Of a stretch of DNA of 64,000 bases, positions 1 through 9,810 are shown one piece after another (within the stretch, counting starts at the first letter, position 1; every line of letters begins with the position of its first letter). A model generated the notes under the pieces. It was given only the letters and a program-made list of their open reading frames with translations, was not told where the DNA came from and made no database searches. The position numbers and the translations under genes were made by a program. The stretch comes from Corynebacterium sp. (GTDB taxonomy: Bacteria; Actinomycetota; Actinomycetes; Mycobacteriales; Mycobacteriaceae): NCBI RefSeq assembly GCF_030532195.1, contig NZ_JAUNLP010000001.1:346659-410658 (forward strand), read 5' to 3'.

Positions 1-705
1 ACCGGTGGTGTCAAAGTGGGCCTTCGCGCGTGCCGCGATGGCGGCCGCACGAGGTGGCAGATAAGGGTAGGAGTAAATCTGCCCATGCGGATGCTGCAGT
101 GTCACCCCGATTTCCTTGCCCCTGTTTTCAAAGGGGAATACCAACCGCACGCCGTCAATCTTGCTGAGTTCCGCTGTGCGGTGCGCCCACGCTTCAATAA
201 CGGTGCGGGCACGTGTGAAGGTCAGATCGCGGAAGGAGTCGGAAACATTCGGCGTGAAACACACAACTTCACACCGAGCCAAGGCCGGCTTGCGAGGGAA
301 TATCTCGGCACCGTCGACTGTTGTGGCAAAGTCATCTGGAACCTCCATGTGCATCGACAACGATGGGAAGCGGTTTTCAAACACCACCACGTCGTAGTCG
401 CTGGCAGGCACCTCTGTGGGAAGCTGACCAGGCAGCGTCGGCGCCAATGGGTTCTCACCGGCAGGAGGCATAAAGGTGCGGTTCATACGGTGTGCCGCGT
501 AGCAGTACCAATCACCTGTCAGAGGGTCTTGGCGCAGCTCTGACTCCGTAATCGCCTTGGGCAGATCACGTTCGTCCGTTAACTTTCGAGTCTTCTTACC
601 CGAAACATAGTCCGGTTCATCGTCGAAGTAGATTAGCTCGCGACCGTCGGCAAGCGTAGTGCGCGTTACCGAAAAAGCGTGAGAATGCGGGGTGTCGGTT
701 GTCAC
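1..705 (-). CDS. galT: Galactose-1-phosphate uridylyltransferase, N-terminal part (cut by window start)
   Basis: Transfers UMP from UDP-glucose to galactose-1-phosphate in the cytoplasmic Leloir pathway. 235 residues are visible and the frame is still open at base 1. The active-site motif HPHGQ is at residues 205-209 (the family nucleophile is the second His), and PLTGDWY near residue 60 is also typical of GalT. The start is GTG at 705, 5-6 nt after a strong AAGGAGG ribosome site (706-717); no ATG fits. It follows the small membrane protein by 10 bases, so it is probably the distal gene of the symporter operon. Confidence 0.93.
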   Translation of the reverse strand, partial: MTTDTPHSHAFSVTRTTLADGRELIYFDDEPDYVSGKKTRKLTDERDLPKAITESELRQDPLTGDWYCYAAHRMNRTFMPPAGENPLAPTLPGQLPTEVPASDYDVVVFENRFPSLSMHMEVPDDFATTVDGAEIFPRKPALARCEVVCFTPNVSDSFRDLTFTRARTVIEAWAHRTAELSKIDGVRLVFPFENRGKEIGVTLQHPHGQIYSYPYLPPRAAAIAARAKAHFDTTG

Positions 706-715
706 TTTCTCCTCC

Positions 716-997
716 TTATGATTCTTCGACAACCGTTGGGCGCAGTTTTGCCCAGACAAAGAAAACGATTGCAAAGACGACCAGTGCTACTCCGCTGTAC
801 AGGTTATACATCGGTTCTTTGGCAACGTTGGTCTCTGGGTTTACTCCGGGATCGAGGAACAGCCACGACAGCAGCAAAATGATGCCGTAGAGACCAATCA
901 GAGCCCCAATGACGTTGCGAATGTCAAAGGCACCTGCCTTCTTTTTACCGGTGCTGGCAGTCGCTTTGTCAGCTGAATTGTTTTGTGTGCGCGACAT
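716..997 (-). CDS. Small two-helix membrane protein beside the symporter
   Basis: 93 residues: a polar Lys/Thr-rich start, then two hydrophobic segments at about residues 29-47 and 65-84 joined by a short acidic loop. It lies 16 bases after the symporter stop and just before galT, so it is very likely co-transcribed with both. The family is not recognised. Position suggests an accessory subunit of the symporter, but nothing in the sequence proves it. GGAG occurs upstream of the ATG at 997. Confidence 0.75.
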   Translation of the reverse strand: MSRTQNNSADKATASTGKKKAGAFDIRNVIGALIGLYGIILLLSWLFLDPGVNPETNVAKEPMYNLYSGVALVVFAIVFFVWAKLRPTVVEES

Positions 998-1013
998 GAT
1001 CTCTCACTAGCTC

Positions 1014-2675
1014 CTATGCGAAAACGATGTTGAGAACTACGACCATCACCAGGCACAAGATACCCAGCGGAACAGTTCGCTGTAGAAGTGGCAATTCTGC
1101 TTCGGCAGCATCTGTGAGGTTGGCCTTCGGAGTGACAGACTTGACGAAGCCCACCAGCTCCTCATCGGGTTTCGGCGTTGTCATGAGGGAAACGACCACG
1201 GCCACCGCGATATCGACGACGAATGCGACGGAGGCGGCGACGAAGGCAGTGCCCTGCCCCGGCAGGTCAAAGATGGTTGCGCTTGCCGACGTGAACTCGG
1301 AGATGTACCAGTACAAAATCGCAGCACCTGTACCTGCGAGCAGAGACGACCAACCTGCTGCCGGTGTCATGCGCTTCCAGAACATGCCGATGAGGAAGGT
1401 GGCGAACAACGGTGCGTTGAAGAAGCCGAATAGCGTCTGCAAGTAGTCCATGACGTTGCCGAAATTATCAGCAATCAATGCGGTGAACACTGCGATGACG
1501 GTGGCGCCAACGGTAGCGATACGGCCGACCTTGAGGTAGTAGTCATCAGCTCGATCTTTGATGACATAGGTCTGCCAAATGTCGTAGCTAAAGACTGTAT
1601 TGAACGCGGAGATATTCGCTGCCATGCCTGCCATGAAGGCTGCTAGTAGACCGGCGATTGCGATGCCCAGCAGACCGTTGGGTAGCAAATCTCTCATTAG
1701 GTAGAGAATTGCGTCGTTAGGCTTGGCGGTCTGATCCATGATTGGTGCGACGGTGGCACCGGCGATCATGCCCGGCAGCACGACGATGAACGGGATGAAC
1801 ATCTTTGGGAAAGCACCGATGATTGGAGTCTTGCGTGCGGCCGACAGTGAATCGGCGGCCATGGAGCGCTGAACCTCCACGAAGTTGGTTGTCCAGTAGC
1901 CAAACGACAGCACGAAGCCGAGACCGAACACCAGTCCAATGACGGAAATTACGGGGTTATCAAAACCGGAAATATCCGTGCCCGGCCAGGTGTGGAAGTG
2001 CGATTCTGTGGCAACTTTTTCCTTCAGCCCAGACCATCCGCCGACGCTGTGCAAGCCGATTAGAGTCAGTGGCAACAAAGCTGCGACAATCACGAAGAAC
2101 TGAAGCACCTCGTTGTAGATTGCCGCGGACAGTCCGCCCAGCGTGATGTAGGACAGCACGATGACTGCCGCGACAACCAACGTCAGCCACAGTGGCCAGC
2201 CAAGTAGTGCATTGACCACTTTGGCCAGCAACAGAAGGTTGATACCCGCGATTAGCAGCTGCGCGATAGCGAATGAAATCGCGTTGACCAGGTGTGCACC
2301 GGGGCCGAAACGACGCAGCATGAATTCCGGTACTGAACGGACCTTGGAGCCGTAGTAGAAGGGCATCATGACAATGCCCAAAAACACCATGGCAGGGACG
2401 GCACCAATCCAGAAGTAGTGCATGGTCTGGAAACCGTATTGCACACCATTTGCGGACATACCGACGATTTCCACGGCACCGAGGTTGGCTGAGATGAACG
2501 CCAACCCTGTCACCCAGGCCGGCAGCGAGCGCCCTGAGAGGAAGAAGTCAATGGAACTGGACACCTTGGCTCGAGCAGCCCAGCCAATGCCGAGAACGAA
2601 TAGGAAGTAGAGAGCAACGATGGAGTAATCCACCCATGTCGCGTCGAGTCTTAGGGCTGATTGCGCCACTATCAC
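1014..2675 (-). CDS. Sodium:solute symporter (SSS/SGLT family), probable galactose or hexose importer
   Basis: About 13 hydrophobic segments over 553 residues, the usual SSS length. Family-like stretches are GGLSAAIYNEVLQFF in the middle and FGFFNAPLFATFLIGMFWKR toward the C-terminus. Members couple sugar or other solute uptake to sodium. The substrate is inferred only from the neighbours galM and galT. The frame runs upstream to 2723, but GTG at 2675 sits 5 nt after AAGGAGG, which decides the start; a second GTG two codons later is possible. Confidence 0.88.
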   Translation of the reverse strand: MIVAQSALRLDATWVDYSIVALYFLFVLGIGWAARAKVSSSIDFFLSGRSLPAWVTGLAFISANLGAVEIVGMSANGVQYGFQTMHYFWIGAVPAMVFLGIVMMPFYYGSKVRSVPEFMLRRFGPGAHLVNAISFAIAQLLIAGINLLLLAKVVNALLGWPLWLTLVVAAVIVLSYITLGGLSAAIYNEVLQFFVIVAALLPLTLIGLHSVGGWSGLKEKVATESHFHTWPGTDISGFDNPVISVIGLVFGLGFVLSFGYWTTNFVEVQRSMAADSLSAARKTPIIGAFPKMFIPFIVVLPGMIAGATVAPIMDQTAKPNDAILYLMRDLLPNGLLGIAIAGLLAAFMAGMAANISAFNTVFSYDIWQTYVIKDRADDYYLKVGRIATVGATVIAVFTALIADNFGNVMDYLQTLFGFFNAPLFATFLIGMFWKRMTPAAGWSSLLAGTGAAILYWYISEFTSASATIFDLPGQGTAFVAASVAFVVDIAVAVVVSLMTTPKPDEELVGFVKSVTPKANLTDAAEAELPLLQRTVPLGILCLVMVVVLNIVFA

Positions 2676-2886
2676 GACGGCCTCCTTGCGGTTAGGCGGT
2701 TGAAACGTATTCAGGAAATGCACGAATAGGGATTTCCCTTATTTCGGCACCTGAGATATGGCGCACGCCCAGCGACGGCCGTGAAAGTGGTTAGACCTAC
2801 CGCGAACTGTAGGGTCAGATTGCCACTACCCCGCACAAAAGGAAGACCTATTCTTTTACATTCGTCCTCCAGTGTATTTTTCTTTC

Positions 2887-2905
2887 TTAATTCAAGATGA
2901 ATTAA
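2887..2905. promoter_or_regulatory. Perfect inverted repeat upstream of the symporter operon, possible operator
   Basis: TTAATTC and GAATTAA flank a 5-nt spacer (AAGAT). It lies about 210 bases upstream of the symporter start and just past the galM hairpin, in the 284-base space that must hold the symporter promoter. No regulator gene is in view. Size and symmetry suit a dimeric regulator, but function is inference. Confidence 0.35.
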
Positions 2906-2925
2906 TCAAGAAGGATTTAACCCGA

Positions 2926-2949
2926 TTGAGGGGGCCGCACGCCCCTCAA
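2926..2949 (-). terminator. Hairpin after galM
   Basis: Eight-base perfect stem TTGAGGGG/CCCCTCAA with an 8-nt loop, starting 10 bases after the galM stop. The U-tract on the minus strand is weak, so termination may be partial and allow read-through into the symporter operon. Confidence 0.5.
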
Positions 2950-2959
2950 CTGGGCAAAA

Positions 2960-3916
2960 CTAATCTTCATTCGTGAACGCTAGAAGCCCCATTGCCAAAG
3001 TCTTGGTCGCTCCCGATTGAATTCGCAGCAAACCGGTACCGGAGCGCAGCGCATCCGGCGGACATGTCATTGGTTCCACCGCAATCGCACTTCCGTGCCC
3101 AGGAAAACCTTCTCGACGCCCCGCGTCGGCAATGTAGACCTGGAAGAACCGGAATTCATCATCAGCCCAGAGTGCTGCCCCCTTGCCACTTGGTCCAACC
3201 AAGTGCGCTTCACGACGGCGCGGTGAGCCGCCTTCCGCTGTCTCCTCGGCGGCAACGAAGCAGTGGTCCAGCCACAGCCCCTCCATTGATACTCCCTCTC
3301 GAACACCGGGGAGCACCGAATCCGCTGACACCGCCGGACCAGCTGGCAAGTTTCGAATTGGCTCTAGCGGCAGATTTTTATCCACGGGCAGCCGCAGTGT
3401 GCAGCTGGCAAAATCAGCGCCCAAAGCGCTTAAGTACGGATGCCAGCCCAGGCCAAACGGGCACTCACTATCGCTGCGATTATGCACTGTGAACTGGGCT
3501 GATAGACCATCTTCAGCCGTGACCTGCCAACGCACGGTCATTTCGAGTTCCCAAGGCCAGCCCGGCTGTGGCTCAACTTCTACCTGCAAGGTGACGCTAC
3601 TGGCATCAACATCGGCAACAGACCAGATGCGGTCGGCGACAAAGCCGTGAATAGCATTGGCCCGCGACGGCTCGGAAATATCTAGCCGATGTACTTCCCC
3701 ATCGAAGATAAATACTCCGTCGGCGACTCGGTTCGGCCAGGGTGCCAGGAGGGTACCTGCGGACAGGGGTGGATTAAATCCTTTGGGATAGTCCGTCAGC
3801 AGTGGCAGGCCACGGTACTCCAGAGCTCTCGGGCCGCCACCGAACTGGGAAATGCTCGCAGCATAGTCACCGGCGGCAATGTCGATGAATTCATGATCGT
3901 GCGCGAAAAGTTGCAT
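2960..3916 (-). CDS. galM: Aldose 1-epimerase family protein (galactose mutarotase)
   Basis: Interconverts alpha and beta anomers of galactose/glucose so galactokinase gets its substrate. 318 residues, normal for the family. Family features include WPNRVADG near residue 63, AIHGF (conserved substrate His) near 90, and GLGWHPYL (second His) near 160. ATG at 3916 is preferred because GGAAGGTGA lies just upstream; a GTG at 3934 precedes that ribosome site. First gene of the galactose cluster, separated from the symporter by a hairpin and a possible operator. Confidence 0.88.
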   Translation of the reverse strand: MQLFAHDHEFIDIAAGDYAASISQFGGGPRALEYRGLPLLTDYPKGFNPPLSAGTLLAPWPNRVADGVFIFDGEVHRLDISEPSRANAIHGFVADRIWSVADVDASSVTLQVEVEPQPGWPWELEMTVRWQVTAEDGLSAQFTVHNRSDSECPFGLGWHPYLSALGADFASCTLRLPVDKNLPLEPIRNLPAGPAVSADSVLPGVREGVSMEGLWLDHCFVAAEETAEGGSPRRREAHLVGPSGKGAALWADDEFRFFQVYIADAGRREGFPGHGSAIAVEPMTCPPDALRSGTGLLRIQSGATKTLAMGLLAFTNED

Positions 3917-3975
3917 GCGCAAATCACCTTCCACGTGGGTTCGAAAATTAATCCCTTCGCAACCCGAGATTAACC

Positions 3976-4017
3976 CAAAACAAAAGCGCGGTTAGGTCAA
4001 TTATGACCTAACCGCGC
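3976..4017 (-). terminator. Strong terminator of pnp
   Basis: Perfect 14-base stem (GCGCGGTTAGGTCA and its complement) with an ATTA loop at 3986-4017, followed on the minus strand by TTTTGTTTT (3976-3985). It separates the pnp unit from galM. Confidence 0.9.
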
Positions 4018-4073
4018 CGTCGCTAATCGCGTTGTCGGAGGCTACATAGAGCAAATCCTTACGTCGTCACGCA

Positions 4074-6341
4074 TTAGTCGTCTTCGACCGGAACCAGCGA
4101 GATCTTGCCGCGGTTGTCGATGTCAGCGATTTCGACCTGAATCTTGTCGCCGACGTTGATGACATCCTCAACCTTCTCAATGCGCTTGTCGCCACCGAGC
4201 TTGGAGATGTGGATCAAGCCGTCGCGGCCCGGGGTCAGGGAGACGAAAGCACCGAAGGCAACGGTCTTGACGACGGTGCCCAGGTAGCGCTCGCCGACCT
4301 TCGGCAGCTGCGGGTTAGCAATCGCGTTGATCTGCTCGAGTGCCGCGTCAGCAGCCTCACCGCTGGTGGCGGAGACGAACACGGTGCCGTCATCCTCGAT
4401 GGAGACCTCAGCGCCGGTTTCCTCGGTAATACCATTGATGGTCTTGCCCTTCGGGCCGATCAGCTCACCAATCTTGGAAGCCGGAATCTTGACCGTGGTG
4501 ATCTTCGGAGCCAGCTTGCTCATCTCATCCGGGGACTCGATGACCTCTGCCATGGTGGACAGAATTGCCAGGCGAGCATCGCGTGCCTGCGACAGCGCAT
4601 CAGCCAGGACCTTCGACGGAATGCCGTCGAGCTTGGTATCCAGCTGCAGGGCGGTGATGAAGTCAGCAGTACCGGCGACTTTGAAGTCCATGTCGCCGAA
4701 TGCGTCCTCCGCACCCAGGATGTCGGTCAGGGCGACAAAGCGGTTCTCGCCGTCAACCTCGCCGGAAACCAGACCCATAGCGATACCAGCGACCGGAGCC
4801 TTCAGCGGCACACCGGCGTTGTACAGCGACAGCGTCGATGCACAAACCGAACCCATCGAGGTCGAACCGTTGGAGCCCAGCGCCTCAGAGACCTGGCGAA
4901 TGGTGTACGGGAACTCCTCGCGGGACGGAATGACCGGCACCAGTGCGCGCTCAGCCAGCGCACCGTGACCAATCTCGCGGCGCTTCGGGGAGCCGACGCG
5001 ACCAGTCTCGCCGGTGGAGTACGGCGGGAAGTTGTAGTGGTGGATGTAGCGCTTGGACTTGGTCGGAGTCAGCGAGTCGATCTGCTGCTCCATCTTCAGC
5101 ATGTCCAGGGTGGTCACACCCAGAATCTGAGTCTCGCCGCGCTCAAACAGCGAGGAACCGTGCGCACGCGGAACCAGGCCAACCTCAACGCCCAGGTCAC
5201 GGATGTCGGTGACACCGCGGCCGTCAATGCGGAAGCCCTCGGTCAGGATCTTGTCGCGGACGATCTGCTTCATGACAGCGTTGTATGCCGCACGAATCTG
5301 CTTGGATGCATCCTGCTCATCAACATCATCGCTGACGAAACGGTCAACCAGCTGCTCCTCGACTTCCTCCATGTAGGAGTTCGTCGCCTCATCGCGCTCC
5401 TGCTTACCCGGCAGGGTCAGCAGCTTGGCCAGCTTCTTGGTGGCCTTCTTCTCGACCGCAGCGAACACATCGTCGCTGTACGCCGGGAACAGCGGGAATT
5501 CCTGAGTCTCCTTCGCCGTGCGCTCAGCCAGGCCCTTCTGTGCCTCACACAGCACCTTGATGTGCGGCTTCGCAGCCTCAAGGCCAGCGGCAACGATGTC
5601 CTCGGTCGGTGCCGGCGCACCGTCGGCAACGCGCTTGACGACGGTCTCCCCTGCCCCGGCCTCCACCATCATGATGGCGACATCTTCGACATTCTTGCCG
5701 CGACGCTTGCGGGTGACAATACGGCCAGCGACAACCATCTCGAACAGAGCCTGCTCATGCTGCTCCTCCGTCGGGAAAGCAACCCAAGCGCCCTTCGGGT
5801 GATCCTCATCTGCAACCAGTGCAATGCGAACGCCGCCGACGGCGCCGGAGACCGGCAGGCCGGATAGCTGCGTGGCGGCAGAAGCACCGTTGATGGCCAC
5901 GACGTCGTAGCGGTCCTTCGGATCCCAGGACATCACGGTGACGACAACCTGAACCTCATTGCGCAGGCCCTTGACAAAGGTCGGGCGCAGCGGGCGGTCA
6001 ATCAGACGGCATGCCAGGATGGCATCGGTGGACGGGCGACCTTCACGGCGGAAGAACGAACCCGGAATCTTGCCCGCAGCGTACATGCGCTCTTCGACAT
6101 CGACGGTCAGCGGGAAGAAGTCAAAGCCCTCACGGGGCTGGTTGGAAGCGGTGACGGTGGACAGCAACATTGTGTCCTCGTCCAAGTAGGTGGTCACCGA
6201 ACCGTCTGCCTGACGGGCCAGCTGACCGGTTTCAAAACGAATGGTGCGGGTACCGAAATCGCCATTATCGATTGTGGCTACTGCCTCGGTAATTCCGTAA
6301 TCCTCGTCAAAAAAGTATTCAACAGCCTTGCTGTTGGCCAT
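4074..6341 (-). CDS. pnp: Polyribonucleotide nucleotidyltransferase (PNPase)
   Basis: Phosphorolytic 3'-5' exoribonuclease of mRNA decay; actinobacterial members are also called GpsI. 755 residues with two RNase PH-like domains (FFRREGRPS near 80; [12 protein letters not shown] and MGSVCAS in the second), then a KH domain ([16 protein letters not shown]) and a C-terminal S1 domain ([19 protein letters not shown]). ATG at 6341 is chosen because AGGAG lies 9 nt upstream; the frame extends to 6392 without a ribosome site. Downstream of rpsO, the common bacterial order. Confidence 0.97.
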   Translation of the reverse strand: MANSKAVEYFFDEDYGITEAVATIDNGDFGTRTIRFETGQLARQADGSVTTYLDEDTMLLSTVTASNQPREGFDFFPLTVDVEERMYAAGKIPGSFFRREGRPSTDAILACRLIDRPLRPTFVKGLRNEVQVVVTVMSWDPKDRYDVVAINGASAATQLSGLPVSGAVGGVRIALVADEDHPKGAWVAFPTEEQHEQALFEMVVAGRIVTRKRRGKNVEDVAIMMVEAGAGETVVKRVADGAPAPTEDIVAAGLEAAKPHIKVLCEAQKGLAERTAKETQEFPLFPAYSDDVFAAVEKKATKKLAKLLTLPGKQERDEATNSYMEEVEEQLVDRFVSDDVDEQDASKQIRAAYNAVMKQIVRDKILTEGFRIDGRGVTDIRDLGVEVGLVPRAHGSSLFERGETQILGVTTLDMLKMEQQIDSLTPTKSKRYIHHYNFPPYSTGETGRVGSPKRREIGHGALAERALVPVIPSREEFPYTIRQVSEALGSNGSTSMGSVCASTLSLYNAGVPLKAPVAGIAMGLVSGEVDGENRFVALTDILGAEDAFGDMDFKVAGTADFITALQLDTKLDGIPSKVLADALSQARDARLAILSTMAEVIESPDEMSKLAPKITTVKIPASKIGELIGPKGKTINGITEETGAEVSIEDDGTVFVSATSGEAADAALEQINAIANPQLPKVGERYLGTVVKTVAFGAFVSLTPGRDGLIHISKLGGDKRIEKVEDVINVGDKIQVEIADIDNRGKISLVPVEDD

Positions 6342-6506
6342 AGGTGTCTTACTCCTAGAACTAGCGGCGATCATCGATGTCGCCTTCATCAAATCGAGTG
6401 GACTTTGTTTGCGCCCAGCATTCTACCAGGTAACTCGGGAAGTTCTCGTATCAACTATGCACCCGGTGCCCCTGGCAGGTACATCCCGCATCCAATTCAC
6501 AAATGC

Positions 6507-6558
6507 AAAAACCCGCCGCAGTGAGCTTCCCAACTAAGGGAATTCACGCGCGACGGGT
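6507..6558 (-). terminator. Terminator between rpsO and pnp
   Basis: Long imperfect stem of about 20 pairs (ACCCGCCGC...GCGACGGGT outside, GTGAGCTTCCC...GGGAATTCAC inside, 6-nt loop) followed on the minus strand by five T. It sits about 40 bases after the rpsO stop and may also be where mature rpsO and pnp messages are separated. Confidence 0.75.
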
Positions 6559-6596
6559 GAAAAGTCTTAAGCTACGAAAGATGCAGCTGCAGAGGC

Positions 6597-6866
6597 TTAG
6601 CGACGCAGGCCCAGGCGGTCAATCAGCTTACGGTAACGCTGAATGTCATTGTCCTGCAGGTACTGCAGCAGACCCTTGCGGCGACCAACCAGCAGCAGCA
6701 GGCCACGACGGGAGTGGTGGTCGTGCTTGTGGTGCTTCAGGTGCTCGGTCAGCTGACGAATGCGAGCGGTCAGCAGTGCAACCTGAGCCTCCGGGGAACC
6801 GGTGTCGGTCTCGTGCAGGCCGAACTCCTTGAGAATCTCTGCCTTCTGTGCAGTGTTCAAAGCCAT
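6597..6866 (-). CDS. rpsO: Ribosomal protein S15
   Basis: 89 residues, the exact family size, binding 16S rRNA in the central domain of the 30S subunit. Recognisable blocks are [27 protein letters not shown] and the basic end [15 protein letters not shown] precedes the ATG at 6866. The 163 bases upstream, to the ribF stop, hold only an 8-base inverted repeat (GTAACTGC/GCAGTTAC, 6983-7007) that could weakly terminate ribF, plus the expected rpsO promoter. Confidence 0.97.
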   Translation of the reverse strand: MALNTAQKAEILKEFGLHETDTGSPEAQVALLTARIRQLTEHLKHHKHDHHSRRGLLLLVGRRKGLLQYLQDNDIQRYRKLIDRLGLRR

Positions 6867-7029
6867 GAAAATCTAGCTCCTCAAAAATCCAATTGTAATC
6901 GTTGTTTCAGTCCACTAACTCGGCATCAAGCAACCAAGCAACGCTGCGGCGAATAACCGCCGTAATCAATCGCTCAATCGTGGTAACTGCTTGTGGACCG
7001 CAGTTACAGCCGAGGAGATACTCTATCAG

Positions 7030-8040
7030 CTAGCTGTTCTTATCCAAAATGGCCTCATCGAGGATGGCCTTGGTATCGACAACATCCTGATTCATGCGCT
7101 CAATGAGAGCTTCCACAGAATCGAACTTTTCCATCCCGCGGATACGGCGAACAAACTCAATCTGACCGTATGTGCCATAGAGATTGGACTCGCGGTCAAT
7201 GACATATGCCTCAACCGTGCGGTCAGTATCGCCAAAGGTGACATTGGTGCCGACCGACACCGCTGCCGGGTAGCGCTCGCCGAACTCAATATTGCCCTGA
7301 CCATCGGCCTCTGGCCGCGCCTCGGTCGGCTGAGCGCTAAACCAGGCGGCGTAGACACCATCGGCCGGAATAGCCAGGCCGTCGGCAAAATCAATATTGG
7401 CCGTAGGGAAGCCCAGCTGTGCGCCCCCTCGACCCTGGCCTGGGATAACACGGCCATCGACACGGTAGTAGTACCCCAGGCACTCGGCGGCTGCGGCCAC
7501 GGCGCCGTCGTTAAGCAGACCGCGAATACGTGTCGACGAGTCACGGTCCGTGGTGCCCTCTGCGGTGACGGCAAGCAGGTCGACAATAGTGACCTCTACC
7601 CCAGCCGCACGACCATGTTCCGGCAATGTGTCCGCATTGCCCTTGGCTTTTTGGCCATAAGTGAAGTTCTGGCCGACAAACATCGCCTTGGCGTGCAGCT
7701 GATCGCGAATGACGGTGCTGACAAATTCGTCAGCGGGGATGCTGGCAAACTTCTTGTCGAATGCGACGACCAACATCGCGTCGATCCCCGCGGCCTCGGC
7801 GAGTTCCGCGCGGCGAGCAACCGTCGACAGCGCCGGTGGGACCTTATCCGGGGCGAACAGCGCGACCGGATTGGGGTCAAAAGTCATCAGAATCGACTTC
7901 ACCCCGCGCGCCTGCGCATCCTGCACGGTCTGGTTAATCAACTGCTGATGACCGCGGTGAATACCGTCGAAAACTCCGACGGTAACTACCGAGTCACCGA
8001 AGTCAGCGGGCACCTTGTCCAAGCCATTCCAAATCTCCAC
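7030..8040 (-). CDS. ribF: Bifunctional riboflavin kinase / FAD synthetase
   Basis: Makes FMN then FAD from riboflavin. 336 residues with an N-terminal nucleotidyl transferase domain (GVFDGIHRGH at residues 23-32) and a C-terminal flavokinase domain (GGAQLGFPTANI, later GTNVTFGD). The frame runs upstream to 8154, but homology begins with VEIWNGLDKVP, so GTG at 8040 is used. No ribosome site precedes it; a TACACT hexamer (8049-8054) lies 8 nt upstream, so the message is probably leaderless. Divergent from truB. Confidence 0.95.
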   Translation of the reverse strand: MEIWNGLDKVPADFGDSVVTVGVFDGIHRGHQQLINQTVQDAQARGVKSILMTFDPNPVALFAPDKVPPALSTVARRAELAEAAGIDAMLVVAFDKKFASIPADEFVSTVIRDQLHAKAMFVGQNFTYGQKAKGNADTLPEHGRAAGVEVTIVDLLAVTAEGTTDRDSSTRIRGLLNDGAVAAAAECLGYYYRVDGRVIPGQGRGGAQLGFPTANIDFADGLAIPADGVYAAWFSAQPTEARPEADGQGNIEFGERYPAAVSVGTNVTFGDTDRTVEAYVIDRESNLYGTYGQIEFVRRIRGMEKFDSVEALIERMNQDVVDTKAILDEAILDKNS

Positions 8041-8048
8041 AAGGAGCA

Positions 8049-8097
8049 AGTGTAACTGGTTGCCGTTTAACACACTGCAAATGCCGCAACATAGGAT
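8049..8097. promoter_or_regulatory. Divergent leaderless promoters of ribF and truB
   Basis: Minus strand: -10 TACACT (8054-8049) ends 8 nt before the ribF GTG. Plus strand: -10 TAGGAT (8092-8097) ends 7 nt before the truB ATG at 8105. Neither start has a Shine-Dalgarno match. The -35 boxes are poor, as is usual in corynebacteria. Confidence 0.6.
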
Positions 8098-8104
8098 TGC
8101 CACT

Positions 8105-9091
8105 ATGACCGACCTCGATCCGATTGCAGACTCCGGAATCGTCATTGTAGACAAGCCTCAGGGCTGGACAAGCCATGATGTCGTGGGCAAACTTCGCCGT
8201 ATCTTCCGCACCAAGAAAGTCGGCCACTCCGGCACGCTCGACCCCATGGCCACCGGCGTGCTCGTCCTCGGCATCGGCCGTGGCACACGCTTTCTACCGC
8301 ACGTGCACGCCGATACCAAGTCCTATCGCGCAACTATTCGGCTGGGCGCCGCCACGCTTACCGACGACGCCGAGGGCGAATTGCTCTCCACATCATCGGC
8401 GGCAGCGGTAACCGATGAGATGATTCGGGACAAAGTCGCGGAATTTACCGGCACGATTATGCAAAAGCCCGCTGCGGTGTCAGCCGTCAAGATTGATGGT
8501 GTGCGTGCCTATGAGCGTATTCGCCGTGGCGAGAAGGTCGATATCCCCGCCCGTCCAGTCACGATTAGCCGCTACGAGGTAGTGGATATCCGCCACGACA
8601 CCGACCCCGCGCGCCCAGGAGAATGTATTGACATCGATGTGGAGGTCGATTGCTCCGCCGGCACCTTCATTCGCGCTCTCGCCCGCGATTTGGGTGAAAC
8701 CCTCGGCGTGGGCGGTCACCTGACGGCACTGCGTCGCACGGCTGCCGGCGTCTTCACACTCGATGATGCTCTGACCATCCCGCAGCTGACAGACATGGCC
8801 GAAAAATACGATGCCGAGCACCCAGAAATTGCCGAGATGCGCCGTCCTTTGCCACAGCGCGCGGCACATCTGCTGCCGATGAGCCTTGACCAGGCTTGTT
8901 TGCGCTGCTTTGCGTCCCGCGAGGTCACGGAGCAAGAAGCACACGATTTGACCCAAGGTAAGTGGCTTGAGCCGATTGGGATGCGCGGTGTCTACGCGGC
9001 AGTAGCACCAAGTGGTCGCGTCCCCGCACTGGTCACTGAGTCTGGCAAACGCGCCAAGACGGTGTTCGTAGTGCGCCCTGCGACTCTCTAA
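8105..9091 (+). CDS. truB: tRNA pseudouridine-55 synthase
   Basis: Forms pseudouridine 55 in the tRNA T-loop. 328 residues; the catalytic Asp is in GHSGTLDPMATG (Asp46), with the conserved KPQGWTS near residue 17 and an RNA-binding C-terminal region. The frame is open from 8015, but ATG at 8105 matches where homology starts and lies 7 nt after a -10 box. Converges on the phosphopantetheinyl transferase gene with an 11-base gap. Confidence 0.95.
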   Translation: MTDLDPIADSGIVIVDKPQGWTSHDVVGKLRRIFRTKKVGHSGTLDPMATGVLVLGIGRGTRFLPHVHADTKSYRATIRLGAATLTDDAEGELLSTSSAAAVTDEMIRDKVAEFTGTIMQKPAAVSAVKIDGVRAYERIRRGEKVDIPARPVTISRYEVVDIRHDTDPARPGECIDIDVEVDCSAGTFIRALARDLGETLGVGGHLTALRRTAAGVFTLDDALTIPQLTDMAEKYDAEHPEIAEMRRPLPQRAAHLLPMSLDQACLRCFASREVTEQEAHDLTQGKWLEPIGMRGVYAAVAPSGRVPALVTESGKRAKTVFVVRPATL

Positions 9092-9102
9092 CCTGCGGTA
9101 TT

Positions 9103-9810
9103 TTAGTCACGCGGGAGCCACACAGCGGTGGCTACCACACTAGCGCCACGTACCCAACATCCATTGATGTTTCGGAAGATCTGCGGCACGTCGCGATGAA
9201 ACGTGATTCCCAACTCTCCGGAGGTTAGACCGCTGCGCTTTCGAAATAGATGTGCCAGCGGCTGCCGTCTGAGTCGGACAGGCTGCACAGAAACTTCCGA
9301 AAAGTCCAGCCACTGCCCCATGATTGGTTCCCAGGCCTTGTACATCGATTCCTTGGCACTGAACTGCACCAGGGAGTCGATACGTTCCTCATCGGCGCGC
9401 AGCACAGCGTCAATGGCACCCGGTTCCATGTCCTGGTCAACCTCGACATCGAGACCAATGCCACGCAACTGCGCAGCATGCGCCACCACCGCAGCGACCG
9501 CAACATCGCAGTGACTAATCGAGCCCACGACCCCGCTCGGCCACAGCGGCGCTTTGGCGGCCGACACACCAATGCCATCGCTTTCCGGGAGCCCCAACTG
9601 CTCAAGCGCTTCGTGCGCGGCTTTGCGGCCACGGGCAAAATCTCGCTGCCGAGTTGCCACGGCACCATCGCACACTTTCTGCTCGAGCACGTGGAGCTGC
9701 TGCAGTTCCTGCGGGTCAAAAGGGCGCGTGGCATTGGGTTCCAGCACCAGTTTTGTTCCCGCTGGCAGATTGGCGATGAGCGTCTCGTGGACGTCGTCAA
9801 GCGAAATCAT
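9103..9810 (-). CDS. 4'-phosphopantetheinyl transferase (Sfp/EntD type)
   Basis: Transfers phosphopantetheine from CoA to carrier proteins. In mycolic-type actinobacteria such enzymes activate PKS, NRPS or FAS I proteins; the partner here is unknown. 235 residues. Signature motifs are GSISHC, GIGLDVE (metal ligands) and FSAKESMYKAW. The ATG at 9810 overlaps the stop of the upstream MATE gene as ATGA, implying translational coupling. Longer starts up to 9828 are possible. Confidence 0.9.
   Translation of the reverse strand: MISLDDVHETLIANLPAGTKLVLEPNATRPFDPQELQQLHVLEQKVCDGAVATRQRDFARGRKAAHEALEQLGLPESDGIGVSAAKAPLWPSGVVGSISHCDVAVAAVVAHAAQLRGIGLDVEVDQDMEPGAIDAVLRADEERIDSLVQFSAKESMYKAWEPIMGQWLDFSEVSVQPVRLRRQPLAHLFRKRSGLTSGELGITFHRDVPQIFRNINGCWVRGASVVATAVWLPRD

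Noticed and set aside
3986..4017. GTTAGGTCA...TGACCTAAC resembles a DtxR or other operator palindrome
   Set aside because: The half-site spacing is one base too long for DtxR, the stem is a perfect 14 pairs with a 4-nt loop, and it is followed by T-rich sequence after pnp, so a terminator explains it fully.
6944..7007. Inverted repeats downstream of ribF as a strong terminator or riboswitch
   Set aside because: Only 5- and 8-base stems without a T run, and no FMN riboswitch sequence pattern; too weak to call.
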